From Halomonas heilongjiangensis (GTDB lineage: Bacteria > Pseudomonadota > Gammaproteobacteria > Pseudomonadales > Halomonadaceae), in NCBI RefSeq assembly GCF_002879645.1, contig NZ_PNRE01000100.1, positions 62,001-126,000 of the forward strand: 64,000 nucleotides of DNA, read 5' to 3'. A program made the position numbers and the translations under genes. Below, piece after piece: positions 24,423 to 33,438 of this stretch. Positions within the stretch are counted from its first letter, which is position 1. Each line of letters begins with the position of its first letter. The notes beneath the pieces were generated by a model. The model made no database searches, was not told the origin of the DNA, and saw only the letters and a list, made by a program, of their open reading frames with translations.

Positions 24423-25547
24423 TCAGTTGGCGATCCAGGTCACGCCGTTGGGCCCCTGCCCGGTGCCATGGGTGGCGACCACCTCGCCGGCCTCCAGATC
24501 GATGACCGAGAGGCTGTCGCCGTAGAGGTTGGTGACGAAGACGAAGCGGCCGCCGTCATCGACGCTGACACCGTGGGCGCCCGGGCCCACCTCGTGGGTG
24601 GCCACTACCTCCAGGCTGGCGGTGTCGATGATCGAGACGCGGTTGTCCGGGGCTTCCCGGCTGCCCTCGTTGGCGACATGCACCAGGCGGCCGTCGGGAC
24701 TGGCGTGGACCTGGATCGGCAGGCGGCCGACTTCGACCCGGGCGATGACCTCGCGGCTGGCGGTGTCGATCACCGCCACGCGGTTCTCGTCGCGCAGCGA
24801 GACGAACACGCGCTCGCCGTTCGGGGTGAAGCCGACCTGCACCGGGGCCTTGCCCACCGGGATGCGGGCGAGTTCCTCTCGGGCTTCGAGGCCGATCACC
24901 GAGACGCTGCCGTCGAGCACGTTGGCGACGTAGAGCTCGGTGCCGTCGGGGCTCAGGCGCAGCCCGTGGGGGTAACGGCCGGTGGCGATGGTGGCAATCT
25001 CCTCCCGGGTGGTCAGGTCGACAACGGAGACGCTGTCGTCGCCGGCATTGGTGACGAAGGCGTAGCGCCCGTCCAGGTCGCTGACCACATGGGCGGGGTG
25101 GCTGCCCACGGCGATGCTGGCCAGCGGCCCGTCGGCGAAGTCGTCGACCCCGAACAGCTGCAGCTCGCCGGGCTCGTCGCCTTGGGCGTGGCCATTGCCG
25201 TTCCCGTGAGCGTGCCCGTCTGCCACCGGTTCGCCGACCGCCATCAGCAGGCGGCCAGTGGCGCTGACCTGGGCATTGTGGGGGGCGATGGACAGCGGCA
25301 GGGTGGTCGACTGGCCGGCGGCCAGGTCGATGCGGGTGAGTGAGGCACCGCGTTCGTTGGCGGTGAAGACCTGGCCGGTGGGCGTGGCCTGGGCCGAGGC
25401 GGTGCCCTGGGCGAGGCCGAGTGCCAGGCCGGCGGCGAGCAGCCAGCCGAGCGATCGGAACATCGCCGGGCGGGAGGCAACGTGGGCGGAAGCGGCACGC
25501 GGGGCGGCGGGACGCACGGTGGCGGCCTGTAGCAGGAAACGGATCAT
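24423..25547 (-). CDS. YVTN-type beta-propeller protein, exported
   Basis: 374 residues. A long N-terminal region carries an internal signal-like helix (SLGWLLAAGLALGLAQGTASA), then about seven repeats of 40 residues of the form YVAN...SVSVIDL (YAFVTNAGDDSVSVVDL, LYVANVLDGSVSVIGL, FVFVTNLYGDSLSVIDL). A short Gly/His/Asn stretch, HAHGNGNGHAQG, near residue 112 could bind metal. CAGGAG 7 nt before the ATG sets the start. Such proteins are periplasmic scaffolds or binding proteins; no enzymatic residues are evident. First of three tightly linked genes with the two small proteins downstream. Confidence 0.75.
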   Translation of the reverse strand: MIRFLLQAATVRPAAPRAASAHVASRPAMFRSLGWLLAAGLALGLAQGTASAQATPTGQVFTANERGASLTRIDLAAGQSTTLPLSIAPHNAQVSATGRLLMAVGEPVADGHAHGNGNGHAQGDEPGELQLFGVDDFADGPLASIAVGSHPAHVVSDLDGRYAFVTNAGDDSVSVVDLTTREEIATIATGRYPHGLRLSPDGTELYVANVLDGSVSVIGLEAREELARIPVGKAPVQVGFTPNGERVFVSLRDENRVAVIDTASREVIARVEVGRLPIQVHASPDGRLVHVANEGSREAPDNRVSIIDTASLEVVATHEVGPGAHGVSVDDGGRFVFVTNLYGDSLSVIDLEAGEVVATHGTGQGPNGVTWIAN

Positions 25548-25623
25548 GGCATGACTCCTGACGAACATGAAGGTGAAGGGAAAGCGGTCGCTTTCCGTGG
25601 CGGACGAGCCGCCTGGCGTTCGT

Positions 25624-25947
25624 TCAGGCTCTGGGAGGGCGGCGTGGGGGCAGCGGCGAGTGGGCGACGACCGCCGACGCCGGGCCGATGGTCGGGAGCT
25701 CCGGCGCGGCGTGGGCAGGAAGGAGGTCGAAGGCCAGTGCGGTACAGGCGGAGCAGCGTGGCTCGTCGCGGTCGCTGGTGCCGGCGTCGAGATGTTCGAG
25801 CTGTGGGGTGATCCCGCAGTCGAGGGCGTGGCTGTCCATGGCGCCGTGGCTCGACAGGCTGCCCATCGCCAGCAGCAGCACGAGCAGCAGCGCCAGCAGG
25901 CGGCCCCCTCGCGTGCGATGCAGTGATGTCCCGGCAAGCCTCGTCAT
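25624..25947 (-). CDS. Small exported Cys-containing protein (DUF2946-like)
   Basis: 107 residues: an Arg-rich start, a signal helix (LLALLLVLLLAMGSLSSHGAMDSHA), then a Cys at position 44 and a CSACTA pair, and a Pro/Arg-rich end. The size and the single C-x-x-C resemble DUF2946-type proteins often next to copper genes; this is only a resemblance. A G-rich ribosome site lies about 6 nt before the ATG. It ends 76 nt before the propeller gene on the same strand. Confidence 0.5.
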   Translation of the reverse strand: MTRLAGTSLHRTRGGRLLALLLVLLLAMGSLSSHGAMDSHALDCGITPQLEHLDAGTSDRDEPRCSACTALAFDLLPAHAAPELPTIGPASAVVAHSPLPPRRPPRA

Positions 25948-26171
25948 GGTGCGCCCCTCAACCGATGTCTCTGCATTGAACCTCGATTACCCCGGCGTCG
26001 CATTGATCCAGGGCAAGGGAGCAAGCAGCCCCACGAACGCTTCAGGGGCATCCAGGGGCGGAGCCGGGTGGAGCAAAGCATCCGCCGGCCGAACGAAACC
26101 AGCCGGAGCGGGGGACGATCCGGCTGAGGGTATGCGCCAAGACGCTGTCTCACCCCGTCATGCCGGGGGCG

Positions 26172-27662
26172 TCATGAGGGGAAGGAGAACTGCGCGCCCT
26201 CGCGTACCCCGGCCGACGGCCAGCGCTGGGTGATGGTCTTGCGCTTGGTGTAGAAGCGCACGGCGTCCGGGCCGTAGGCGGCCAGGTCGCCGAACAGCGA
26301 GCGCTTCCAGCCACCGAAGCTGTGGTAGGACACCGGCACCGGCAGCGGCACGTTGATGCCGACCATGCCGACCTGGATATGGTCGCTGAAGTAGCGGGCC
26401 GCCTCGCCGTCGCGGGTGTAGATGCAGGTGCCGTTGCCATACTCGTGATCGTCGATCAGCTGCATGGCTTCCTGCATGGAGCCGGCGCGCACCACCAGCA
26501 GCACCGGCCCGAAGATCTCCTCGAGGTAGCAGGTCATCTCGGGGGTCACGCGGTCGATCAGGGTGCCACCGACATAGAAGCCGTTTTCAAAGCCCGGGAC
26601 CTGGACGCCGCGGCCGTCGACCACGATCTCGGCGCCCTGGGCCTCGGCGCTGTCGATGTGGCCGCAGACCTTCTCCTGGTGGGCCTTGGTGATCACCGGG
26701 CCGAAGTCGTTCTCGGCATCATGGAAGGGGCCGACCTTGAGGGTCTGCATCTGCTCCTGCATCTTGGCGATCAGGGCGTCGGCGGCCGCATCGCCCACGG
26801 CCACGGCCACGGACAGCGCCATGCAGCGCTCGCCGGAGGAGCCGAAGGCGGCCCCGGTCAGGGAGTTGACCACGTTGTCCATGTCGGCATCGGGCATGAC
26901 GATGGCATGGTTCTTGGCGCCGCCCAGGGCCTGGCAGCGCTTGCCATTGGCGCTGGCACGGTTGTAGATGTACTCGGCGATCGGCGTGGAGCCGACGAAG
27001 CTGACGGCCTGCACGCGGGAATCGTCGAGCAGGGTGTCGACGGCTTCCTTGTCGCCGTTGACGACGTTCAGCACGCCGGCGGGCAGGCCCGCCTCCAGCG
27101 CCAGCTCGGCGATGTAGAGCGTCGAGGTCGGGTCGCGCTCGGAGGGCTTGAGCACGAAGGTGTTGCCGCAGGCGATGGCCATCGGGTACATCCACAGCGG
27201 GACCATGGCCGGGAAGTTGAAGGGCGTGATACCGGCGACTACGCCCAGCGGCTGGAACTCGCTCCAGGAATCGATGCCGGGGCCGACGTTCTTGCTGTGC
27301 TCGCCCTTGAGCAGCTCCGGCACGCCGCAGGCATACTCGACGTTCTCGATGCCACGCTGCAGTTCGCCCTTGGCATCGTGCACGATCTTGCCGTGCTCCT
27401 GGCCGATCAGCCGGCAGATCTCGTCGGCATGCTCTTCCAGCAACTGCTTGAAGCGGAACATGACGCGGGCCCGCTTGGCGGGCGGCGTGTCGCGCCAGGC
27501 CGGATAGGCGGCCTGGGCGGCGGCGATGGCGTCCTCGACGGTGGCCTTGCTGGCCAGGCTCACCTGGCCGCCGACCTCGCCGGTGGAGGGGTTGAAGATG
27601 TCCTGGGTGCGCGCGTTGTCGTCGACGCGGGTGCCGTTGATCAGGTGGCCAAGAGTGGTCAT
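26172..27662 (-). CDS. mmsA: CoA-acylating methylmalonate-semialdehyde dehydrogenase
   Basis: 496 residues, the family length. Aldehyde dehydrogenase fold with PFNFPAMVPLW near 147-157, the catalytic Cys in FGSSGERCMA (C280), NAD site residues in VLKPSERDP and FVGSTPIAEYI, and LEEIFGPVL. The GERCMA variant of the Cys loop marks the MmsA branch, which makes acetyl-CoA or propionyl-CoA from malonate or methylmalonate semialdehyde. It follows the aminotransferase gene by 36 nt; together they convert beta-alanine (or a similar omega-amino acid) to acetyl-CoA. Confidence 0.92.
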   Translation of the reverse strand: MTTLGHLINGTRVDDNARTQDIFNPSTGEVGGQVSLASKATVEDAIAAAQAAYPAWRDTPPAKRARVMFRFKQLLEEHADEICRLIGQEHGKIVHDAKGELQRGIENVEYACGVPELLKGEHSKNVGPGIDSWSEFQPLGVVAGITPFNFPAMVPLWMYPMAIACGNTFVLKPSERDPTSTLYIAELALEAGLPAGVLNVVNGDKEAVDTLLDDSRVQAVSFVGSTPIAEYIYNRASANGKRCQALGGAKNHAIVMPDADMDNVVNSLTGAAFGSSGERCMALSVAVAVGDAAADALIAKMQEQMQTLKVGPFHDAENDFGPVITKAHQEKVCGHIDSAEAQGAEIVVDGRGVQVPGFENGFYVGGTLIDRVTPEMTCYLEEIFGPVLLVVRAGSMQEAMQLIDDHEYGNGTCIYTRDGEAARYFSDHIQVGMVGINVPLPVPVSYHSFGGWKRSLFGDLAAYGPDAVRFYTKRKTITQRWPSAGVREGAQFSFPS

Positions 27663-27698
27663 TGCAATACCTCTAGAAGAAACGAGTACAAGTTGTGT

Positions 27699-29042
27699 TC
27701 AGTCCAGTTCGCCGATGGTCTCGCCGAGCACGTTGACGAGGCGGTCGATTTCGTCGCGCTCGACGATGAAAGGCAGGCCGAGCTGGATGGTGTCGCCGCC
27801 GTAGCGCACGTAGACGCCCTTCTCCCAGCACTTCATGGCGATTTCAAAGGGGCGCCGTGCCGGCTCGCCGGGGTAGGACTCGATCTGCAGGGCGCCGGCG
27901 AGTCCATAGTTGCGAATGTCGCTGATATAGCGGCTGCCCTTGAGGCCGTGCAGCGATTCCTCGAAGATCGGCCCCATCTCGCGCACGCGCTCGATCAGGC
28001 GATCGTTCTCGAGCACGTCCAGGGTGGCCAGCGCCGCGGCACAGGCCACCGGATGGCCGGAGTAGGTATAGCCGTGGGGCAGCTCGAGCATGTAGTCGGG
28101 CCCGCCCTGTTCCATGAAGGTCTGGTAGATCTCGCCCTGCACGATCACCGCGCCCATGGGCACCGCGCCGTTGGTCAGCTGCTTGGCCACGTTCATGATG
28201 TCCGGCACCACGCCGAACTCCTCGGCGCCGGTCATGGAGCCCATGCGGCCGAAGCCGGTGATGACTTCATCGAAGATCAGCAGGATGTCGTGCGCATCGC
28301 AGATCTCGCGCAGCCGCTGCAGGTAGCCCCTGGGTGGCGGGATCACGCCGGCCGAGCCGGCCAGGGGCTCGACGATCACCGCGGCGATGTTGGAGGCATC
28401 GTGCAGGGCGATCAGCTCCAGCAGCTCCTCGGCCCGCTCGGCGCCACGCTCGGGCATGCCCCTGGTGAAGGCATTTTCCGGGAGCAGGGTATGGGGTAGG
28501 TGGTCGGCATCGACGCCCTGGCCGAAGATGGTGCGGTTGGCGCCGATGCCGCCCAGGCTGAAGCCACCGAAGTTGACGCCGTGATAGCCCTTGGAGCGAC
28601 CGATCAGCTTGGTCTTGGTCGGCTTGCCCTTCTTGCGCCAGTAGGCACGAGCGATCTTCAGCGAGGTGTCGGCGCTCTCGGAGCCGGAGCCGGTGAAGAA
28701 CACGTAGTCGAGGCCCTGCGGGGTCAGCCCGCGAATGCGGTGGGCCAGCTCGAAGGCCTTGGGGTGGCCATACTGGAAGGCCGGGGCATAGTCCAGCGTG
28801 GCGAGCTGCCGAGCCACGGCCTCGGTGATCTCGGGGCGGCCGTGACCCGCACCGCAGGTCCACAGGCCGGAGAGGCCGTCGAAGACTTGCCGGCCCTGGG
28901 CATCGGTCAGGTAGCTGCCCTCGGCACCGACGATGATTCGTGGGTCGCGCTTGAACTGGCGGTTACCGGTGTAGGGCATCCAATAGGCATCCAGCTGCTC
29001 TGGGCTCAGCCCCGCGGTCTGGGAGAAGTCACGCTCGGACAT
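27699..29042 (-). CDS. Omega-amino acid (beta-alanine):pyruvate aminotransferase
   Basis: 447 residues, class III aminotransferase. Landmarks are WMPYTGNRQFKRDPRI at the start, FTGSGSESADTSLKIARAYW, GYHGVNFGGFSLGG, the PLP-aspartate in LLIFDEVITGFGR, and the PLP-lysine in MNVAKQLTNGAVPMG. These match beta-alanine:pyruvate transaminases. The partner gene mmsA downstream supports a beta-alanine route. A LysR gene is divergent across a 173-nt intergenic region that holds a palindromic operator candidate. Confidence 0.9.
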   Translation of the reverse strand: MSERDFSQTAGLSPEQLDAYWMPYTGNRQFKRDPRIIVGAEGSYLTDAQGRQVFDGLSGLWTCGAGHGRPEITEAVARQLATLDYAPAFQYGHPKAFELAHRIRGLTPQGLDYVFFTGSGSESADTSLKIARAYWRKKGKPTKTKLIGRSKGYHGVNFGGFSLGGIGANRTIFGQGVDADHLPHTLLPENAFTRGMPERGAERAEELLELIALHDASNIAAVIVEPLAGSAGVIPPPRGYLQRLREICDAHDILLIFDEVITGFGRMGSMTGAEEFGVVPDIMNVAKQLTNGAVPMGAVIVQGEIYQTFMEQGGPDYMLELPHGYTYSGHPVACAAALATLDVLENDRLIERVREMGPIFEESLHGLKGSRYISDIRNYGLAGALQIESYPGEPARRPFEIAMKCWEKGVYVRYGGDTIQLGLPFIVERDEIDRLVNVLGETIGELD

Positions 29043-29114
29043 GGCAGCACCCTCTGTTGATATCGCCGTTGTCGATGGTTCTGTAGCAGTAGGCTAGCTC
29101 CGGCTGTCAATAAG

Positions 29115-29134
29115 TTAAATCCAGATGTATTTAA
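29115..29134. promoter_or_regulatory. Candidate LysR operator between divergent genes
   Basis: A perfect inverted repeat TTAAAT-N8-ATTTAA in the only AT-rich part of the region between the aminotransferase and the LysR gene. The form (AT-rich dyad containing T-N-A pairs) and place fit a LysR-type regulator site. Assignment to this regulator is inferred from adjacency only. Confidence 0.5.
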
Positions 29135-29215
29135 TTTCATGCAAGTCATTGCTTAACTTTCTGTCTTGGCAGCGATACCCTCGAAGCCGAACGTCGTCGA
29201 GAGGAGGGCATGCCG

Positions 29216-30136
29216 ATGTCGCGCCGCAAGGAGGCCTTGACGGGCCAGCTGAGCGATGCCGATCTGCGCCTGCTGAGGATCTACCGCAAGGTGGTGGAGT
29301 GCGGTGGTTTTTCCGCCGCCGAGGTGGAGCTGAACATCAGTCGGGCCGCCATCAGCATGGCGATGAACGATCTGGAGACGCGGCTCGGCCTGCGCCTGTG
29401 CCAGCGAGGCCGCAGTGGCTTTTCGCTGACCGAGGAGGGGGCCGAGGTCTACGAGGCCATACTGCAGCTGCTGGCCGCGGTGGAGGGGTTTCGCACCCGG
29501 GTCAACGGCCTGCATGCCTGGCTCAAGGGCGAGCTCAACATCGGCATCACCGACAACCTGGTGACCATGCCCGAGATGCATATCACCAACGCCCTCAGCG
29601 CACTCAAGGAGCGCGGTCCGGATGTGCGCATCAACATCCGCATGATTCCGCCCAGCGATATCGAGCTGGCCGTGCTCGATGGTCGCCTGCATACCGGCGT
29701 GATTCCGGCGCTCAAGACCTTGCCCGGGCTGCATTACCTCTCGCTGTACGAGGAGACCTCGCAGCTCTACTGCGCCTCAGGCCATTCGCTGTTCGACGCC
29801 GAGCCGGTCACAGAGGAACAGTTGGCGAACTGCGACGCCGTGGTACCCGCCTATGCCCAGACGCCGGAGGTCAAGGCGTTGCATGAGCCCCTCAGGGCCG
29901 CCGCCTCGGCGACGGACCGGGAGGGCATCGCCTTCCTGATCCTGTCCGGTCGCTACATCGGTTACCTGCCCACCCACTACGCCGAGCAATGGGTGCGGGA
30001 TGGCAGGATGCGCGCCCTGAACCCTGACAGGTGGCACTATCTCACCCATTACAGCGCCATCACCCGCAAGGGTGCCCCGCCCAACCTGGTGCTGGAAAGC
30101 TATCTCGAGGAGCTGGATCGTCTGATGAAGGCCTGA
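29216..30136 (+). CDS. LysR-type transcriptional regulator
   Basis: 306 residues. The N-terminal winged helix-turn-helix covers about residues 12-75 (LRLLRIYRKVVECGGFSAAEVELNISRAA in two parts), and the rest is a LysR substrate-binding domain. Slightly unusual: the HTH is preceded by an extra dozen Arg/Lys-containing residues. The second of two ATGs is chosen because GAGGAGG then sits about 7 nt upstream. Divergent from the aminotransferase-mmsA operon, which it probably controls in response to the amino acid or its semialdehyde. Confidence 0.88.
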   Translation: MSRRKEALTGQLSDADLRLLRIYRKVVECGGFSAAEVELNISRAAISMAMNDLETRLGLRLCQRGRSGFSLTEEGAEVYEAILQLLAAVEGFRTRVNGLHAWLKGELNIGITDNLVTMPEMHITNALSALKERGPDVRINIRMIPPSDIELAVLDGRLHTGVIPALKTLPGLHYLSLYEETSQLYCASGHSLFDAEPVTEEQLANCDAVVPAYAQTPEVKALHEPLRAAASATDREGIAFLILSGRYIGYLPTHYAEQWVRDGRMRALNPDRWHYLTHYSAITRKGAPPNLVLESYLEELDRLMKA

Positions 30137-30156
30137 CAGCGGCTCGCCGTCGGGTG

Positions 30157-30181
30157 CCCCGCCCGGCAAGGCCGGGCGGGG
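30157..30181. terminator. Terminator-like hairpin after the LysR gene
   Basis: Perfect 11-bp GC stem (ccccgcccggc / gccgggcgggg) with a 3-nt loop, 20 nt after the LysR stop. No T run follows, so it may be a weak or rho-aided terminator. Confidence 0.6.
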
Positions 30182-30234
30182 GAGGAATCGCAGATCACGA
30201 CTTTCTAGTCAGTATGGAGCTATGATCAGGATCT

Positions 30235-31743
30235 TCATGGGTTTTTGCTTCCATACATATGTGGACGGCGATCATTTTTCACTATTTTAAACTCGCCAGC
30301 CTTGAGCTTCGTCCAGTAGGAGTGAAACTCTCGTCGGACCACTTTCGCGAGGAAATAAAGACCGATGATGTTGCATAGGGCCAAGAGGAAGAAGACCGAA
30401 TCTGCGAACAAGATGACAGGGGCGAGGGTAGAAGCGGCACCGATGACGGTGAAGCAAAGGAAGATGGCCTTGTACACTACCTCGGCTCGGGGGTTGTCGC
30501 CGAGGAGGAAGCCGAAGCCTTTCATGCCATAGTACGAGTTGCTGAGAATCGTCGAGTACGCGAAGAGCAATACGGCGAGCGCGAGGACATAGGGGAACCA
30601 GGGGGACACGGTTTCGAACGCGCGCGACGTCAGGGTGACCCCGCTGACCTCGAGCACATCCGACCCCTGCCACGTACCCGTCAGGACGATGGTCAGGGCT
30701 GTCATCGAACATACGATGATCGTGTCGATGAAGGGTTCGAGAGAAGCGACGAACCCTTCGCTGGCAGGACGGTTGGTTTTGACCGCCGAGTGTGCGACGG
30801 CGGCATCGCCGACGCCTGCCGAGTTTGAGAACGTCGCACGCTGGAGACCCACGACGAGTGAGCCGACAACACCACCTGCGACGCCTTCGGGTGAGAAGGC
30901 TCCGGTGATGATTTCGCCGAGTGCCGCGGGGACACCACCGATGTTGGTGAAGATGACGATCAGGCAAGCGGTCACGTAGAGCACTGCCATGAACGGCACA
31001 AGCACCCCCGTGACACGTGCGATTGACTTGATGCCACCCAGAATCACGAGGGCGGTAAGAGCCGCCATGGCAACGCCAATGGCCCACTTGTTGTCGGCTA
31101 GCCAGGCAACGTCAGCAACATCGACCAGTTGCTGAGTGGCCTGGTTTGCCTGAAACGCGTTGGTGCCAAGCGCAGCAATCATCATGAACAGCGCCCAGGC
31201 TATGGCGAGAAACTTACCGAGTCTGGCGAAGCCGACTTCCGCCAGTCCGTCGCGGAGGTAATACATCGGCCCCCCGGAAGTCGTTCCATCGGCATGAACG
31301 TGCCGGTACTTTACGGCTAGAGTACACTCGACCATCTTCGTCGACATGCCAAAGAAGCCCGCCACCACCATCCAGAACGCCGCGCCAGGTCCGCCCAGGG
31401 TGATGGCGACGGCGACGCCGGCGATGTTGCCGAGGCCAACTGTGCTGGACACGGCGGTTGCCAGTGCCTGGAAGTGGCTCACTTCTCCGACCGCTTCGGC
31501 AGGGGTGTACTTGCCCCGAATCAGGTTCACTGCATGTTTCATACCGCGAACATTGAGAAACTTGAGCCACAGTGTAAAGAAGGTGCCGGCCACGATGAGC
31601 CACAACACGATGATGGGAGCCTCAGTGCCAAACATAGGCAGTGGATAGAAAACGATCGAGGCCAGCCATTCAGCGAAAGGACTAAAGTACTGGTCCAGAA
31701 CGGCATCGAAAGCGCTACCATTAAACAGGGACGACATGTTCAT
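30235..31743 (-). CDS. Sodium:alanine/glycine symporter (AGCS family)
   Basis: 502 residues with about eleven helices. Signature segments are STVGLGNIAGVAVAITLGGPG near residue 95, FWMVVAGFFGMSTK, GGPMYYLRDGL and SNSAGVGDAAVAHS. These transporters bring in small neutral amino acids with Na+. Its ATG overlaps the stop of the UspA gene (ATGA). Base composition is lower in GC than the flanking chromosome. Given the neighbours it may import an imino acid or a breakdown product, but this is inference. Confidence 0.9.
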   Translation of the reverse strand: MNMSSLFNGSAFDAVLDQYFSPFAEWLASIVFYPLPMFGTEAPIIVLWLIVAGTFFTLWLKFLNVRGMKHAVNLIRGKYTPAEAVGEVSHFQALATAVSSTVGLGNIAGVAVAITLGGPGAAFWMVVAGFFGMSTKMVECTLAVKYRHVHADGTTSGGPMYYLRDGLAEVGFARLGKFLAIAWALFMMIAALGTNAFQANQATQQLVDVADVAWLADNKWAIGVAMAALTALVILGGIKSIARVTGVLVPFMAVLYVTACLIVIFTNIGGVPAALGEIITGAFSPEGVAGGVVGSLVVGLQRATFSNSAGVGDAAVAHSAVKTNRPASEGFVASLEPFIDTIIVCSMTALTIVLTGTWQGSDVLEVSGVTLTSRAFETVSPWFPYVLALAVLLFAYSTILSNSYYGMKGFGFLLGDNPRAEVVYKAIFLCFTVIGAASTLAPVILFADSVFFLLALCNIIGLYFLAKVVRREFHSYWTKLKAGEFKIVKNDRRPHMYGSKNP

Positions 31744-32183
31744 GGGACCACCACTACGGCTACGGGTGAATGTTGCGCGAGCCGGCTGGCGGTGCTGCCG
31801 AAAATCGCGTTGCGCAGATTCGATTCGCCGGTACGACCGACGATGATGAGATCGTGCTCATCGCCCCTTGCCATGTCTGCCAGCACCTCAGAAGGGCGAC
31901 CATGCCTGATATCTGTGGAGATGTCGATGTTGGTGAAACGTCCTTCTGCAGCGATCCAGTCAAGGAGCGGCTGGATGATTTTAGCGTGAGCCTGCTCGAC
32001 TTCCTGCTTCCGGCGCAGAGGGCGTCGCTCGTTGTCCTCCTTAGTGGAAAACTTGTATGGAGACCAGTTTATGACGTGCGCAATCGTGATGTGCCAGGAG
32101 TTTAACAGGGCTCTTTCCAAGGTGAACTGTACTGCTCGTCTTGAGCTTTGACTGTGATCTACTCCAACGAGTACGGATTTCAT
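31740..32183 (-). CDS. Universal stress protein, UspA family
   Basis: 147 residues, one Usp domain. It starts KSVLVGVDHSQSSRRAV and ends with the ATP-binding motif GRTGESNLRNAIFGSTA followed by the VAVVVVP strand. Usp proteins are cytoplasmic, bind ATP and modulate stress survival or a partner transporter. Coupled to the symporter gene downstream by an ATGA overlap, an arrangement often seen for Usp partners of transporters. AGGAG lies 7 nt before the ATG. Confidence 0.9.
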   Translation of the reverse strand: MKSVLVGVDHSQSSRRAVQFTLERALLNSWHITIAHVINWSPYKFSTKEDNERRPLRRKQEVEQAHAKIIQPLLDWIAAEGRFTNIDISTDIRHGRPSEVLADMARGDEHDLIIVGRTGESNLRNAIFGSTASRLAQHSPVAVVVVP

Positions 32184-32482
32184 GGTTGTTCTCCTTATTG
32201 GAACCGTTGCTGCTGGGTAGCGATCAAGCGGCGGCGCTGTCGCTACGGAAGATACTCTTTTCGAACTGTTTCCAACTGTAACCCAGACGGGTTCCGACCA
32301 GACTGGTGACTGCCGTGCCGAAATGAAAACCGATAAATTCGATGCGGGCTATTTGCTGGCAATAATGGACAAGACGAGAGAAGTTGCCTTGGGTCGGCTC
32401 ACTGTGACCATGTGTCTGTAGGACTGCTATAAAGAGGCCCGGCACCGGGGTGGCTGGGCCTCGTTCAATAGGTGGAAACCTG
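32184..32482. other. Gap between the binding-protein gene and uspA
   Basis: 299 bp. It holds the terminator at 32434-32462. On the minus strand the frame just before uspA reads GFHFGTAVTSLVGTRL, then SWKQFEKSIFRSD, then a stop at 32224, without a start codon except one lying before the terminator. This could be the tail of a lost gene; I could not identify it. No promoter for uspA stands out. Confidence 0.35.
32434..32462 (-). terminator. Terminator of the substrate-binding protein gene
   Basis: On the minus strand gaggccc(a)gcc...ggtgccgggcctc forms a stem followed by TTTAT, 21 nt after the binding-protein stop. It should separate that gene from uspA and the symporter. Confidence 0.7.
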
Positions 32483-33310
32483 TCACTCCATTTGCTGGAC
32501 GGCAAGTTGAGCGGCTTCTTCGATCATGCCTTCGATTTCACCGGCTTCTTTCTTTTCGATGATGAATTCATTCAGCTCCTGAATATCTGCCTCGGGAGTC
32601 GACTGGTTCATGCCGAAGGCCACTCCCTGAGGGGCGATTGGCGGGTTGGGCGTCATGACAACCGACCAGTCAGGATTGGCATGGTGGAAGAGGAGATTGG
32701 TGTCATTGGCGTCAGCCAGGACATCGGCGCGCCGCGACATGACGGCCAGCCGAGTTTCGTCCATGCCGGGCAAACGCATGATATTGGCATTCTCGGTGCG
32801 CTCAGTCACGGCCTTGTCCTGCACGGTGCCTGACATGACCGCGATAGTGATGTCTGCCTTGTCGATATCGGCCAGATCGTTCACACCCTCGGAAAGTTTC
32901 GGATTGTCCTTGTTATAGAGGAAGGAAACCTGGTAGTAGGATACGGGTTCAGAGAACGCTACGGCTCTAGCACGCTCCGGCGTTTCATTGAGCGCCATCG
33001 ACAGGTCCCAGCGGCCACTCTGAGCCCCTGCCACGATATTGTCCCAGTTGGTGTCGACGAACGTTGCTTCAACTCCGAGGTGTTCGGCGAACTCGCGGCA
33101 CATCTCTACGAAGAAGCCGTTATAGGTGTTGGTTCTCGGGTCCTTCATGACATAAGGGGTCGCAATGGCCGCACCACACCGAAGGGCACCGGCATCCTTG
33201 ACCCTTTCCCATGTTGTCTCAGCGGCGACTGCCGATGAGGCATAGGTCAACCCGAGTGTCGCTGCGCAGCAAACAGCGGCAAAGGAATGCAGTCTGTTGA
33301 GTTTGTTCAT
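32483..33310 (-). CDS. ABC transporter substrate-binding protein, polar amino acid type
   Basis: 275 residues. A signal peptide ends at SSAVAAE (about residue 30), followed by an SBP_bac_3 domain with CGAAIATPYVMKDPRTNTYNGFFVEMCREFAEHLG, NWDNIVAGAQSGRWDLSMAL and VMSGTVQDKAV. It should deliver an amino acid to the permease-ATPase genes at 33916-36102, which are transcribed the other way. Both promoters share the same operator, so the transporter is co-controlled although split. The probable substrate is hydroxyproline, from the catabolic genes. Confidence 0.88.
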   Translation of the reverse strand: MNKLNRLHSFAAVCCAATLGLTYASSAVAAETTWERVKDAGALRCGAAIATPYVMKDPRTNTYNGFFVEMCREFAEHLGVEATFVDTNWDNIVAGAQSGRWDLSMALNETPERARAVAFSEPVSYYQVSFLYNKDNPKLSEGVNDLADIDKADITIAVMSGTVQDKAVTERTENANIMRLPGMDETRLAVMSRRADVLADANDTNLLFHHANPDWSVVMTPNPPIAPQGVAFGMNQSTPEADIQELNEFIIEKKEAGEIEGMIEEAAQLAVQQME

Positions 33311-33420
33311 TTCATAAGCCCTTGTTTTTAAAATGATATGAAGTCCAACACAGCATCATGTCATGTCGAGGAGCAGGCTTGTCTCTGTCTGTGCTCGCCG
33401 ACGGACAGGCCTCACACTAA

Positions 33421-33438
33421 GTATGCAGACCTGCATAC
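33421..33438. promoter_or_regulatory. Palindromic operator, probable GntR site 1
   Basis: Perfect inverted repeat GTATGCAG-AC-CTGCATAC directly downstream of the -10 box of the minus-strand promoter of the binding-protein gene, so it covers the likely transcription start. A second copy lies at 33734-33751 in the same position relative to the divergent promoter. The GntR regulator at 40947-41660 is the best candidate to bind it; repression would be relieved by the substrate. Confidence 0.7.

Noticed and set aside
25948-26171. Minus-strand frame ending in an Ala/Pro-rich tail between mmsA and the small exported protein
   Set aside because: No start codon after the upstream in-frame stop and no recognisable motif; treated as intergenic.
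26322-28499. Long plus-strand frame across mmsA and the aminotransferase
   Set aside because: Spans two well-recognised genes on the other strand and has a Gly/Ala/His/Val-rich shadow composition.
32224-32505. 93-residue minus-strand gene before uspA
   Set aside because: Its only start codon lies inside the binding-protein gene and the frame reads through that gene's terminator; at most the last 40 codons could be a gene remnant.
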